A stretch of DNA of 49,250 nt, taken from CAZDIO01 sp964505555 (lineage in GTDB: Bacteria > Bdellovibrionota_C > UBA2361 > SZUA-149 > CAZDIO01). This document shows, piece by piece, positions 32,336 through 40,662 of the stretch. The notes beneath the pieces were generated by a model. It worked only from the letters and a program-made list of their open reading frames with translations. It ran no database searches and was not told the origin of the DNA. Position numbers and translations under genes: made by a program. Every line of letters starts with the position of its first letter. Position 1 is the stretch's first letter. The stretch covers positions 1 to 49,250 of the forward strand of contig CAZDIO010000163.1 in the NCBI GenBank assembly GCA_964505555.1, given 5' to 3'.

Positions 32336-33040
32336 ATGTGTAAGAAGTTTGTCGTCTACGTTTTGTTTTTTGTTTTCGTAGTTCAAGGCATCTTTCTTCG
32401 CTCCGCAGTTGCCACAAATCTTTTTGAAGACAACTTTGATAGTTACGCAAACTCTGCTGCCTTTCGAGCTGGCATCCTCAACGGCACTTCAGGATGGGAG
32501 GCCGTGAGGTTTCAGTCGGGATCTTCTAACAATATCATCAGTGATGTTGGTATCGGCCATCATTTACTCTTTGGTGAGGGAAATTACGGCACAGTTACTG
32601 ACGACACAGGAATTATGTTTCAGATCAACACTGTTGACATAGAGAATCCTCTGCTCAGCTTTGACTGGAGAACTGTTGGCCTCCATGACGAGGACAATCT
32701 CCGCGTCGGGTATTACCTAGGAGATCTTCCTGTAGATTCAGATCATGTTACGAATTTTCAAAATCGTGGACACTCTTGGTTCCAAACAGATTGGACAAAG
32801 ATTGTTTATGCGCGCTCTCACGGCAGCTCCATTCTAGATTATCTTCTCCCAACAGGAGCACCCAGTCTCTGGATCGCTTTTTGGTTTGACAACAGCGGTC
32901 ACAGATACGGTGCCGGGATTCTTGATAATGTGAGAGTGACTGGAAATGAAATACCGGAACCGGCAACGATGCTCCTTCTTGGCTCTGCGCTCATCGGGAT
33001 AAACCTTCGTCGAAGAAACAAACTCCGCATAAATCAATAG
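32336..33040 (+). CDS. PEP-CTERM sorting-domain protein
   Basis: The start is placed at ATG 32336 (234 residues), with AGGAG 10 bases upstream, rather than the TTG at 32318. A signal peptide (about 1-26) leads to an extracellular beta-rich domain rich in aromatic residues and Asn/Gly. The C-terminus reads IPEPATMLLLGSALIGI and LRRRNK: a PEP motif, a membrane helix and a basic tail, the PEP-CTERM signal processed by exosortase. Exosortase systems serve proteins exported with exopolysaccharide. No exosortase gene is in the window, so the partner must be elsewhere. Confidence 0.88.
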   Translation: MCKKFVVYVLFFVFVVQGIFLRSAVATNLFEDNFDSYANSAAFRAGILNGTSGWEAVRFQSGSSNNIISDVGIGHHLLFGEGNYGTVTDDTGIMFQINTVDIENPLLSFDWRTVGLHDEDNLRVGYYLGDLPVDSDHVTNFQNRGHSWFQTDWTKIVYARSHGSSILDYLLPTGAPSLWIAFWFDNSGHRYGAGILDNVRVTGNEIPEPATMLLLGSALIGINLRRRNKLRINQ

Positions 33041-33134
33041 CGACTTGCCCCGCTAACCCATAGGTTATAGGCTCCTCCTTAAGAGGATGCTTGCTTACGT
33101 AAACACTCACAGATACCCATTGGATTAAATACAC

Positions 33135-35213
33135 ATGCCACTCGGTCGTGTTCAATTAAAGTCTATTCAAAACAAAGAATCCTCACGGATTGAACCAGGC
33201 TCTGTTGTCGAATATGAGCACAATGGCAAGCCAGTACTTGCCATTGTGCTTGAAGAGAAAAAAGGGAAATGGTCGCTTCTCTCTGAACATGGGAGAGAAA
33301 GCGAGCTTCCGGCAACACGCCTCTATCTTTTTCCAGGAAAAGCACCCACAAATTCTGGTGAACGCCTCTCTTTTCTTAAGCGCCTCGAAGAAGAAACTGC
33401 AACAATCGTTCAACAGGTTGATCTCAAAGCAGTTTGGGAGACCGTTCTTGGCGAGCTTGCCGAAGTAAGCATTAAAGAGATTACCGAATTGGCACTCGGT
33501 GAGGACTCACTGCAAAATCGACTGGCCACCAAACGTAAACTGTTGACAGATAAACTTTATTTTAAAAGAAAAAAAATAACATACGAACCACGCACATTAG
33601 AAATTGTCGAGGAACTGCAACGAAAGTTGGAAGCTGAGGAAGAAAAGGAGCGTCTTCAAAATGAGCTTGTTGATGCCATAGCCAAACGCATTGGGGGCAA
33701 CATGGTCAATCTTCCAGAACCAATTGCACTCATTGAGGATCTAGCAGTTTTTGGCCCAGATTCACCCCAAGCAAAAGAGGCACAAACTCTGCTTGAACGC
33801 GTAGCCGAACGAACAAAAAAAGATCTCCCTGGAGATCTTCAGGACAAAGCCTTTCATCTCCTTGTTGCATGTAAACACTTCACAGAAGATGAAAATCTCT
33901 CCGTTCTTCGATACGGTCGAACAAAAACATTTTCTGAAGAAGTATTGAATGCCGCACGTAATGTCCAATTAAAAAAAACCCTTCCCAGAACTGACTTGCG
34001 TTCACTTTTTACACTCACCATCGATAGCCCCTCTACTCAAGACGTAGACGATGCCCTCTCCTTAGAAGAGCTTCCCGGAGGCTACAGAATCGGAATTCAC
34101 ATCGCAAATGCAGCTTCACTGATCGAACCGCAATCAATCCTTGATGACGTAGCGCTTTACCGAGGCACAAGCATTTATTGTCCCGATCTCTACCTCCCGA
34201 TGCTTCCGAAAAACCTCTCTGAGGATTTTTTCAGCCTTCATCAAGGACAGGACCGAGGGAGCTTGAGTTTTTTTGTCTCCTTCAACGAAGCTTTTGAAAT
34301 AGTAAAACGAGAAATTGTCCCTTCATTAATAAACGTTAAAAGACGTTTCTCCTATGACGAAGTTGACACCATCCTCAGCCATGAACCAACTGACCAAACT
34401 CAAAAAATACTACATAATTTGTCTCGTATCTGTGAGACACTCGAACAACACCGTCTTGATAACGGCGCGTTTCAATTTAGTCGGAGACAACCATATCCCA
34501 CAATTTGCGAGGATGGGGTAATTCGTCTTGAAGATCAGGGAGAAGACAGTTCTTCTCACCGCCTAGTCGGTGAATTGATGATTTTGGCCAATGAGACTGG
34601 TGGCCTCTATGCAAAGGAGCATGGCTTCCCTCTGATTTTTCGCACGCAAGAAGCTCCGGATGTGAATCTTTTTGAACAGGGACTTGAAATCGAAGATGGG
34701 ATTGCCCGTGAGTATTTCCGGCGAAGTTTTCTCAAGCGTTCTATCAACACGGTACAACCGCTAAAGCACTTTGGCCTTGCACTAGGAGTGTATGCTCAGC
34801 TGACCTCTCCCATCCGACGAGCCATTGATCTGATCAACCAACGGCAACTTCAATCTTTTTTATTCGATCAGCGCCCTTTCTATTCCCATGATACTCTAAG
34901 CGGATTGATCTCCTCTTTAGAAGTATCACTTGCTGAAGCGCAAAGCATTCAGAGAGAGCGCGAGCGTTATTTTTTACTAAAGTTTCTTGTTCAGGGGGGA
35001 ATTCGAGAGCTCGGAGCCACCGTTATCAAGACCGATCTCGCTCGACCGCTTGCCGAACTCGACACACTCTATATTTTGCAAACATTTCTCCCCCCTGGCT
35101 ATAAAAACGACCGACGCGTCAAAACAACGAAACGACCTGGTGATCGAGTCCTCTTAAAAGTCGATAAAATCGATCCCCGACGAGACGTGATCCTCCTTTC
35201 TGAAGTCCAGTGA
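33135..35213 (+). CDS. RNB-domain exoribonuclease (RNase II/R family)
   Basis: The catalytic RNB domain (about 285-630) includes the Mg-binding acidic cluster IDSPSTQDVDDA (Asp297, Asp303, Asp305, Asp306), YCPDLYLPMLPKNLSEDFFSL and the C-terminal QLTSPIRRAIDLINQRQL. The N-terminus, VVEYEHNGKPVLAIVLEEKK with SELPATRLYLFPG, is a small SH3-like region as in cyanobacterial/plastid RNase II-like proteins, not the E. coli cold-shock pair. A C-terminal S1-like barrel seems reduced (VLLKVDKIDPRRD). It degrades RNA 3'-5' in the cytoplasm. The ATG at 33135 has no strong ribosome-binding site. A palindromic repeat follows its end. Confidence 0.9.
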   Translation: MPLGRVQLKSIQNKESSRIEPGSVVEYEHNGKPVLAIVLEEKKGKWSLLSEHGRESELPATRLYLFPGKAPTNSGERLSFLKRLEEETATIVQQVDLKAVWETVLGELAEVSIKEITELALGEDSLQNRLATKRKLLTDKLYFKRKKITYEPRTLEIVEELQRKLEAEEEKERLQNELVDAIAKRIGGNMVNLPEPIALIEDLAVFGPDSPQAKEAQTLLERVAERTKKDLPGDLQDKAFHLLVACKHFTEDENLSVLRYGRTKTFSEEVLNAARNVQLKKTLPRTDLRSLFTLTIDSPSTQDVDDALSLEELPGGYRIGIHIANAASLIEPQSILDDVALYRGTSIYCPDLYLPMLPKNLSEDFFSLHQGQDRGSLSFFVSFNEAFEIVKREIVPSLINVKRRFSYDEVDTILSHEPTDQTQKILHNLSRICETLEQHRLDNGAFQFSRRQPYPTICEDGVIRLEDQGEDSSSHRLVGELMILANETGGLYAKEHGFPLIFRTQEAPDVNLFEQGLEIEDGIAREYFRRSFLKRSINTVQPLKHFGLALGVYAQLTSPIRRAIDLINQRQLQSFLFDQRPFYSHDTLSGLISSLEVSLAEAQSIQRERERYFLLKFLVQGGIRELGATVIKTDLARPLAELDTLYILQTFLPPGYKNDRRVKTTKRPGDRVLLKVDKIDPRRDVILLSEVQ

Positions 35214-35251
35214 TCGTCAGTATATAACGCGAAAACTTATTTAGGATCTTC

Positions 35252-35343
35252 ATTGAACACAGAGTTTCACAGGGCTGCACAGAGTTTAATCTAAAAGCCT
35301 TTTTCCTCTACTCTGTGTAACCCCGTGAAACTCTGTGTTCAAT
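35252..35343. repeat. Palindromic repeat, ACACAGAGTTTCAC family, copy 2
   Basis: Arms 35252-35285 and 35310-35343 (34 bases, 3 mismatches) flank a 24-base loop. The first 18 bases of the arm are identical to copy 1. It lies just after the RNB gene and before a convergent small gene, so it could act as a bidirectional terminator. Confidence 0.85.
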
Positions 35344-35374
35344 TCCAAATTTACAGAAGTTACATGAGCGGCGC

Positions 35375-35602
35375 CTAACCGTTCATGCACTTTCTTTCAA
35401 AGTGTGTTTCGTTTTCCTGAAATTCGACAAACATCACCATCTGGTCAAGGATCTCAATGATGTATTGTTGACGCGAAATCACATCATCAAATACCGAGCG
35501 TACATTTTCAAAGTCCCCGGTCTTATGTTGAATACTGAGTCGTGTTGGACAGGCTTTCTTCAGGCGTAATAACCGTGATTTTATTTCGGATAATCTTCCC
35601 AT
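35375..35602 (-). CDS. Small helical protein of unknown function (75 residues)
   Basis: A strong GGGAGGGAG site ends 5 bases before the ATG at 35602, supporting a real gene. The protein is mainly amphipathic helix: a basic N-terminal half (GRLSEIKSRLLRLKKACP) then FENVRSVFDDVISRQQYIIEILDQMVMFVEF. No domain is recognised. It might dimerise or bind a partner, as small regulatory proteins do. The next small gene on the same strand encodes a similarly small acidic/helical protein. Confidence 0.65.
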   Translation of the reverse strand: MGRLSEIKSRLLRLKKACPTRLSIQHKTGDFENVRSVFDDVISRQQYIIEILDQMVMFVEFQENETHFERKCMNG

Positions 35603-35805
35603 ATACTCTCCCTCCCTTCATAATTCAGCTTGTGACAATAAAATACAATCGCACCAAACCGCAGCGAAGAACCTGGGAGCAACCTTTCACTACTCTCTGC
35701 TTTCCCCATTAAAGCCTGTACGCAGAGGCTATTCAATCACTGAATGAGCATTCGAACACAATTCTAACAATAAATATTACTTTGTATGAATTACGACCAG
35801 CGTAT

Positions 35806-35976
35806 CTAATGTTTGCTGGTGTCGCTTGGGAGACGCGGCGCACAGAGATTAGGTTCTTTAAGGTGTATTAAAGATGATACGATCTCCGTAAGAATTGCGA
35901 TATCATAAGTAAGATCTTCAAGTTCACTAAGAACGTAAGAGGGTAGAGATTCTTCTTTTTTATCGTAGTCTGCCAT
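35806..35976 (-). CDS. Tiny acidic protein (56 residues), possible gene
   Basis: An ATG at 35976 opens a frame encoding MADYDKKEESLPSYVL, then SELEDLTYDIAILTEIVSSL in one helix, and stops at a TAG at 35808. The residue pattern looks like a real helical protein, but no clear ribosome-binding site precedes it. Same strand as the 75-residue gene, with 203 bases between them. Unknown function; moderate doubt that it is a gene. Confidence 0.4.
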   Translation of the reverse strand: MADYDKKEESLPSYVLSELEDLTYDIAILTEIVSSLIHLKEPNLCAPRLPSDTSKH

Positions 35977-36337
35977 AACTTTTATATTGCAGTCTTACCT
36001 TCCAGATAATGTTTCCATTACGAGACGGCTGCGGATGATCACGAAAACCTGAAGAAACCTAAAAGTATGATAGCATCAGAAACCAGTGAGATCATCTAGC
36101 AGCCTATCTCTTTAGAATAGTCGTCAGAAGAAAAAGATTTCTTTAATTTTTACCGTTGTTAACACAGCGGAAAGAGCCGGCTTTTTAAGAAGAGATACCT
36201 AGAATGGTCATTTGAATATAGCACGCTGGGTGAAGATCCGAATACAGGCGAGAAAGCGGCACTTGACCAGTAACAATACCCTATTGAGCACTTTTTAATC
36301 TTCATTGAGATTTGGAAATTACCCTGATAGGTCTTCT
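35977..36337. other. 361-base intergenic stretch
   Basis: Apart from the possible leader of the tiny gene on its left, this stretch has no recognised gene. A plus-strand frame at 36175-36273 (33 codons including its TAA stop) gives protein-like sequence containing LEWSFEYSTLGEDP but has no start codon, so it may be a remnant. The TTTTTAA runs near 36182 and 36293 give no convincing terminator. Confidence 0.4.
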
Positions 36338-37231
36338 CTACGGCGAAGCGATCTCTGGAATTTGCTCTCTTTGAGGCTTCTTGGCTTGAGATTCTTCCAA
36401 CCGCGCACGAAGAGTTCCACTATCGACAACTTCTTCATCAGGAGTAAAGTCGATCAATTGTGCGGTGATTTTGCCGATCCATACCTTGCTTTCAAGCCGT
36501 AAAACATCCCTATTGTCATCGTCTGAGATCCAAAGCCGTGCGTGCTGAAGTTTCTTCTCCCCTTCTGAATCGGTAAGCTTTTTTACCGCTGGCGAAACAC
36601 GAAAGGCTTTTTGCGACACTCCATGCACATCAAGAAACTCCCGATCTTCAACGGTGAAGGTAATCAGATAGCGGTGTTTTCCATTATAGACATCAAAGGA
36701 GAATTGCTTTCCTACTTCAATCGGCAACGTTCGAGCCAAAAATGCCGCAGATATCGGATCAAACATCTCATTTTTTGGTAAAAAAGTATTTTCACCCTCT
36801 TTTTTTCCGTTCTTCCATAGGGCGGTGCTCACTGAACCATCCTCAAGAAAATTAACTTCTCTCCGACGAGATCGTTTGTTCTCTGTTTGATCAACGACGA
36901 GATTTACTGGACGAAGTGAACTCTCATGAAAGATACTTGTTGTTTGATGTTTTAAGCTATAAAGCCAACGAATCCCACTTACCGTTTGCGCAAACGCATC
37001 AACTTTGAGGGTTGCAATTCCACTCCTACTGACCACTACCTTTGCCTTCACAACGGGAATTCCCTGCCAAGATACGGCATAACGATATGTTCCCTGACGC
37101 AGGTTCGCCTTTCCCGGATGATAGCTTGTCGTTTGAACAGAGACACTTCCTGGAGGAATATAATCACAGAGCGCTTGATTGCTAAAAACAAGAAGCAAAA
37201 AAACAGCGCTTACAACATTAATTTTTCGCAT
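36338..37231 (-). CDS. Secreted DUF3108-domain protein
   Basis: The start is placed at ATG 37231 (297 residues) because AAAGGG lies about 7 bases upstream; the open frame continues to 37300 but its extension lacks a site. A signal peptide (about 1-22) precedes a beta-rich domain beginning RQGTYRYAVSWQGIPVVKAKVVV. FAQTVSGIRWLYSLKHQTTSIF with DPISAAFLARTLPIEVGKQFSFDVYNGKHRY is typical of DUF3108 envelope proteins. Their function is unknown, possibly in outer-membrane lipid or polysaccharide handling. Single gene, divergent from the unknown/PlsC pair. Confidence 0.85.
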   Translation of the reverse strand: MRKINVVSAVFLLLVFSNQALCDYIPPGSVSVQTTSYHPGKANLRQGTYRYAVSWQGIPVVKAKVVVSRSGIATLKVDAFAQTVSGIRWLYSLKHQTTSIFHESSLRPVNLVVDQTENKRSRRREVNFLEDGSVSTALWKNGKKEGENTFLPKNEMFDPISAAFLARTLPIEVGKQFSFDVYNGKHRYLITFTVEDREFLDVHGVSQKAFRVSPAVKKLTDSEGEKKLQHARLWISDDDNRDVLRLESKVWIGKITAQLIDFTPDEEVVDSGTLRARLEESQAKKPQREQIPEIASP

Positions 37232-37394
37232 CTGAAGCCCTTTTCTATTTGCCATTGAAAGAAACTCGTGGAGTTGCGGTTTTGTAAGAAATTCCCTCAA
37301 CTTAAGACGGAAAGAGCAAGACTTCCATTTTTCGGGTATTTTACCTATAATTTCAAAACTTGTAAATTATTATAACCATTAACCATTTTTTTTA

Positions 37395-37982
37395 ATGGCG
37401 CTTGCTCAACTCTCTCCCCATCTTTTAGGAACATTAAAACGAATTTTTACCCCATCAGATCTCGTGTTTATCGAAAATACGTTTATGGTCGCAATAGAGT
37501 GTGGCGGTGCCGGTGAAATTGACTTTATACGTGCAGAGAACTCTTCCTACAATCCAAGACCTGCTCGAGTTGCTTTAATTCTCATCGACCAACTTCAAGA
37601 AAAAGACTCCCGTGTCGTTACCTCGGCACTCCTTGCGACGATCCCCGATCTCCGCAGAGAGCTCATTCCAGCCACTGTGATTGATGAAGATATTCTTAAT
37701 CTTTCCTTACTCTCTCAACTCTCTCCCGAAGAGCTTACTGCCCAACAAGCACACCTCCCCGCAGCAGCTTCGAAGATCGCCCTTGCTGCATGGCTTGATC
37801 GGATTCGGCATTTCCATCTCGCTCCTTCAGAAACAAAAAAAACTCTTTGTATGCACATTGCCCTCCAAACTGATAAATTCCTAGAACTTGCACAGACTAC
37901 AAATTCTCCTCTCACTCCCTTTCTTGTTCGCTGGAGAGATCGGTTTTATCAAAATTCAACTCCTCAAACCCCCGATGAGTGA
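37395..37982 (+). CDS. Unknown 195-residue soluble protein coupled to PlsC-like gene
   Basis: No domain is recognised with confidence. The protein is alpha-helical with repeated Leu-rich stretches (ALILIDQLQEKDSRVVTSAL, LSLLSQLSPEELTAQQ, LAAWLDRIRHFHLAPSE), somewhat like HD-type helical proteins but without a clear HD motif. No signal peptide. The ATG at 37395 has no strong ribosome-binding site. Its stop overlaps the PlsC-like start by 8 bases, so it is translated with that enzyme and may regulate or assist lipid synthesis (inference). Confidence 0.75.
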   Translation: MALAQLSPHLLGTLKRIFTPSDLVFIENTFMVAIECGGAGEIDFIRAENSSYNPRPARVALILIDQLQEKDSRVVTSALLATIPDLRRELIPATVIDEDILNLSLLSQLSPEELTAQQAHLPAAASKIALAAWLDRIRHFHLAPSETKKTLCMHIALQTDKFLELAQTTNSPLTPFLVRWRDRFYQNSTPQTPDE

Positions 37983-38835
37983 AAACAAAATTAAAAACAC
38001 ATTGCCAGGAGAGCGCAATAAGAAGCTCCGCCCAACGATACGCCTTCGTGACTGGCTTTTCTCTCCGTTCTTTTGCCTTTCATTACTCGGAGTCCTTATC
38101 TATTTTGAATTTATCCAAAGAATTGCCATCCGTCGTAGCCCTCTCCATCATCGAGATTCTGTATTTCGTCTCAACCGCGCCTTTGTTAAAGTTCTTACCC
38201 TCTTTGGTATCCAAATCAATGTGATCTCTTTTGCAAAACTCGATCCCAAGAAACCGTACATCCTTATTTCTAATCATCAATCTCTTTTTGATACGCCGAT
38301 TTTGCACACTATTTTTGCCGAACATTATCCACGATATATTGCAAAAAAAGAGCTCTCCCGATCCCTCCCCTCCGTTTCTTTTAACTTGCGCCATGGAGGA
38401 AGTGCGATCATTGACCGTGACAACGCTCAGCAAGCGATTGAGGAGATTAAAAAACTAGGAACGCGCATGGTTGAAGAGAACTTTGCTACAGTCCTCTTCC
38501 CAGAGGGAACAAGAGCTAAAGATGGTGCTCTGAAACGGTTTCGACCGGCGGGGCTTGCTGCTTTGCTACAAGCCGCACCAGAGGCAGAGATCGTTCCTGT
38601 TACTCTCGATGGCCCCTGGAAATTAGCCAGAAAACTCTTTCCTCTTCCACTTGCTACCGAAATTACCGTGGTGATCGGAGCGCCGTTTCCACAGGTTCCC
38701 GGACAGAGCTTAAAGGAGATCTCTCATGAGGTGCACGAACTCATTGCGCGGAACCTACAGTCAATAAGGGATGGGAAATTTATACAGGAACATCAGAACC
38801 TTCAACAAAACCTCCCCTCCCATTATAAAATATAA
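37975..38835 (+). CDS. plsC: PlsC-like 1-acylglycerol-3-phosphate acyltransferase
   Basis: The acyltransferase motifs are all visible: motif I ISNHQSLFD (His101, Asp106, the HX4D pair), motif II GGSAIIDRDN, motif III FPEGTRAKDG (175-184) and a later VPVTLDGPW. A hydrophobic segment (about 30-50) gives membrane association. The family acylates lysophosphatidic acid to phosphatidic acid in the inner membrane. I start it at ATG 37975 (286 residues), which overlaps the preceding stop; the longer open frame begins inside that gene. It is convergent with the desaturase gene. Confidence 0.88.
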   Translation: MSENKIKNTLPGERNKKLRPTIRLRDWLFSPFFCLSLLGVLIYFEFIQRIAIRRSPLHHRDSVFRLNRAFVKVLTLFGIQINVISFAKLDPKKPYILISNHQSLFDTPILHTIFAEHYPRYIAKKELSRSLPSVSFNLRHGGSAIIDRDNAQQAIEEIKKLGTRMVEENFATVLFPEGTRAKDGALKRFRPAGLAALLQAAPEAEIVPVTLDGPWKLARKLFPLPLATEITVVIGAPFPQVPGQSLKEISHEVHELIARNLQSIRDGKFIQEHQNLQQNLPSHYKI

Positions 38836-38878
38836 CTACTAAAGCAGTTCCACTTTACGTGTAGCAAGAAATCGTCTC

Positions 38879-38910
38879 CCTGTCGTTGCGAGCGGAGCGA
38901 AGCAATCTCG
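38879..38910. repeat. Half-copy of the CCTGTCGTTGCGAGC repeat family
   Basis: Thirty-one of 32 bases match 45114-45145. Only the left arm is here; no complementary right arm follows. It lies between the convergent PlsC-like and desaturase genes and may be a degraded palindromic element. Confidence 0.7.
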
Positions 38911-38944
38911 AAGCAGTTAACTCCGCCCCTACAATAGAACGACT

Positions 38945-39886
38945 CTAGTCCGTTTTTTTTGAACTTCGTTCCTGTCTCTCCACCATGCGATCGAGGACTT
39001 TTTCTAGACGAAGAATTCGTTCCTGCACTTTTTGTGTCTCTGGAGAAAGACCGGTGAGTTTATCAATCGCCCAGAAGCGAAGTAACGGCGCAATCACCAT
39101 ATCACGATGCTCCCGTGCCCCATATATCCCTGCATCGGCAATCATTGCCTTTCGCAATTCAAAATTTGTCATTCCACTTCCTGGCATCTCAAAACTATAG
39201 AGCTGATTCATCATTGCTGGAAGCACTAACTCAGGCGCAAGCTTGAGCATAGCAGAAACAACAGAACGATAGAACACGAAGTGAAAGTTCTCATCTCGTG
39301 CGATCAACGTAAGGAGCTTAAGCACTACAGGCTCATCTGCTTTTTGTCCCGTACGGAGATGAGAAACCCGAGTCGCAAGCTCTTGCGCTGCCGTATAAGT
39401 AAAGATCTCTAGTGGGTCTTTAAAGTGCCGATCGAATCCGGTCTCCATCATCCCATACCGGTTATCCTCTATCTGCACTGGGTCCATCACGCGCATCAGA
39501 TAAAGATAATCACGGAGTGCCGCTCCATGAACATTTTCTTCCGCCGTCCATAACCGATTCCACTCCTGCCACGGTCCACCAAGCGTAAGCATGCGTTCAA
39601 TCTGAGCATGATAATAAGGGAGGTTATCTTCGGTAAGCAGATTTGTTTCCAGGGCAACAACTATTTCAGGCCGTAAACTATTGTGTTCCTCTCTCCAGGG
39701 CACCTCAATATAATCCTGACCTCGTCCCCAAGGCACAACTTCATGTGGGTACCATCCGGTAGAGTTCTGCCGGTGATTTGCAATAAACCCCGTCACATCC
39801 CCTTCCACCGCCCGCAACAACTCCTTCACCGCATCAAGGTGCTTCCTCTCCTCAACACTCAAAACACGATCATAAGGTATCAACAT
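38945..39886 (-). CDS. Acyl-ACP desaturase (ferritin-like di-iron, DesA type)
   Basis: Two metal-binding motifs are intact: EENVHG (Glu116, Glu117, His120) and DENFHF (Asp198, Glu199, His202), with supporting ALETNLLTEDNLPYY (Glu80) and AAQELATR (Glu169). This is the soluble acyl-[acyl-carrier-protein] desaturase fold. The LLTEDNLPYY and GPWQEWNRLWTAEENVHG phrases resemble actinobacterial DesA more than plant enzymes. It introduces a double bond into acyl-ACP in the cytoplasm, adjusting membrane fluidity. ATG 39886; the ribosome-binding site is weak. Confidence 0.9.
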   Translation of the reverse strand: MLIPYDRVLSVEERKHLDAVKELLRAVEGDVTGFIANHRQNSTGWYPHEVVPWGRGQDYIEVPWREEHNSLRPEIVVALETNLLTEDNLPYYHAQIERMLTLGGPWQEWNRLWTAEENVHGAALRDYLYLMRVMDPVQIEDNRYGMMETGFDRHFKDPLEIFTYTAAQELATRVSHLRTGQKADEPVVLKLLTLIARDENFHFVFYRSVVSAMLKLAPELVLPAMMNQLYSFEMPGSGMTNFELRKAMIADAGIYGAREHRDMVIAPLLRFWAIDKLTGLSPETQKVQERILRLEKVLDRMVERQERSSKKTD

Positions 39887-39947
39887 GAGGGCATACCCTT
39901 TCGGTTACTTTAAGATCCGTTCTCTTTTAAACTCTTGTTGACAACCC

Positions 39948-40090
39948 CCGGCATGTATTGGAGGGCAGCTTTTGACCGAAGACAAGGCGCGGGAATTGTG
40001 AGGAGCGGAATGTGCTTCCTGCACATGAGCACCACAGCAATCTCCCGCAACGCAGGATTCGGTCAAAAGCTGCCCTCCAATACATGCCGG
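39948..40090. repeat. 33-bp perfect inverted repeat overlapping the 3' end of tRNA-Leu(CAA)
   Basis: The left arm 39948-39980 is the exact reverse complement of 40058-40090, with 77 bases between. The right arm includes the last 6 bases of the tRNA gene, so the tRNA's CCGGCA end is duplicated in inverted orientation 130 bases away. The loop has further imperfect pairing (GCGGGA with TCCCGC; GTGCTT / GAGCAC). It could serve as the tRNA terminator or be a palindromic mobile element inserted at the tRNA. Confidence 0.9.
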
Positions 40091-40168
40091 AGGAGAGGGT
40101 CGAACTCTCACGGGGTTGCCCCCACTGGATTTTGAGTCCAGCGCGTCTGCCAATTCCACCACTCCGGC
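40085..40168 (-). tRNA. tRNA-Leu (anticodon CAA)
   Basis: The minus strand reads GCCGGAGTGGTGGAATTGG at the 5' end. The acceptor pairs GCCGGAG with CTCCGGC plus discriminator A. Anticodon stem CTGGA/TCCAG holds loop CTCAAAA (anticodon CAA). It has a long variable arm and T-arm GAGAG-TTCGACC-CTCTC. Length 84 bases, class II. CCA is not encoded. Confidence 0.97.
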
Positions 40169-40464
40169 ATAAAAACAACAGCAAAACAACACAATTAACC
40201 TAACGAAGACTCCATAAATAGGCAAGTAAGGCTTTAACATTTCACTAGGCTTTTCCGGATAAAACAATCAAGCACATTTGTGTACACCGTAATTATCGCT
40301 GTGAAGCTAAATGTTTGCATCGCAAAAAAACCGCTAAGAAACAAAAATGTTCATTCGCCGTAAGGACAAAAGGGTGCAAATCAAAAAAAAGAAAACTTTT
40401 TTCTTTTTTTCTCTGCCTCTCGCGCATCTTCCTGCATCAAATAATAAAAGCAGGAAATGCTCTT

Positions 40465-40662
40465 ATGGAAGAAAAATCATTACTCAGCTCTCTTGGCAAA
40501 TCAACCGTGGTTAAAACAACCCTCGGGGATCTAATCTGCGCAATCTCTGAGGCTATCGAAGAGAGCGAGTGCGCCCAACAGCAGATTGGCAAGCTCACTC
40601 AGATTGTGCTTGCACGATTGCTTGACCGTAGTTCAAAACAAACGTTCCGACTTTCCTCGTAA
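40465..40662 (+). CDS. Small acidic-to-neutral helical protein (65 residues)
   Basis: The ATG at 40465 follows AGGAA by about 9 bases. The protein, from MEEKSLLSSLGKSTVVKTT to LARLLDRSSKQTF, contains TTLGDLICAISEAIEESE, predicted as amphipathic helix. The frame extends upstream to 40315, but that part is low-complexity Lys-rich and unlikely to be translated. Its 3' end overlaps the convergent GHL10 gene by 68 bases. Small proteins with this TTLGDLxxAIxEA core are seen in other bacteria without known function. Confidence 0.6.
   Translation: MEEKSLLSSLGKSTVVKTTLGDLICAISEAIEESECAQQQIGKLTQIVLARLLDRSSKQTFRLSS

Noticed and set aside
36175..36273. 33-codon plus-strand stretch with protein-like composition
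   Set aside because: No start codon or ribosome-binding site and too short to name a family; at most a remnant.
39905..40267. 120-residue minus-strand frame across tRNA-Leu(CAA)
   Set aside because: It reads through the tRNA and its palindrome; this is a common false frame over tRNA genes.
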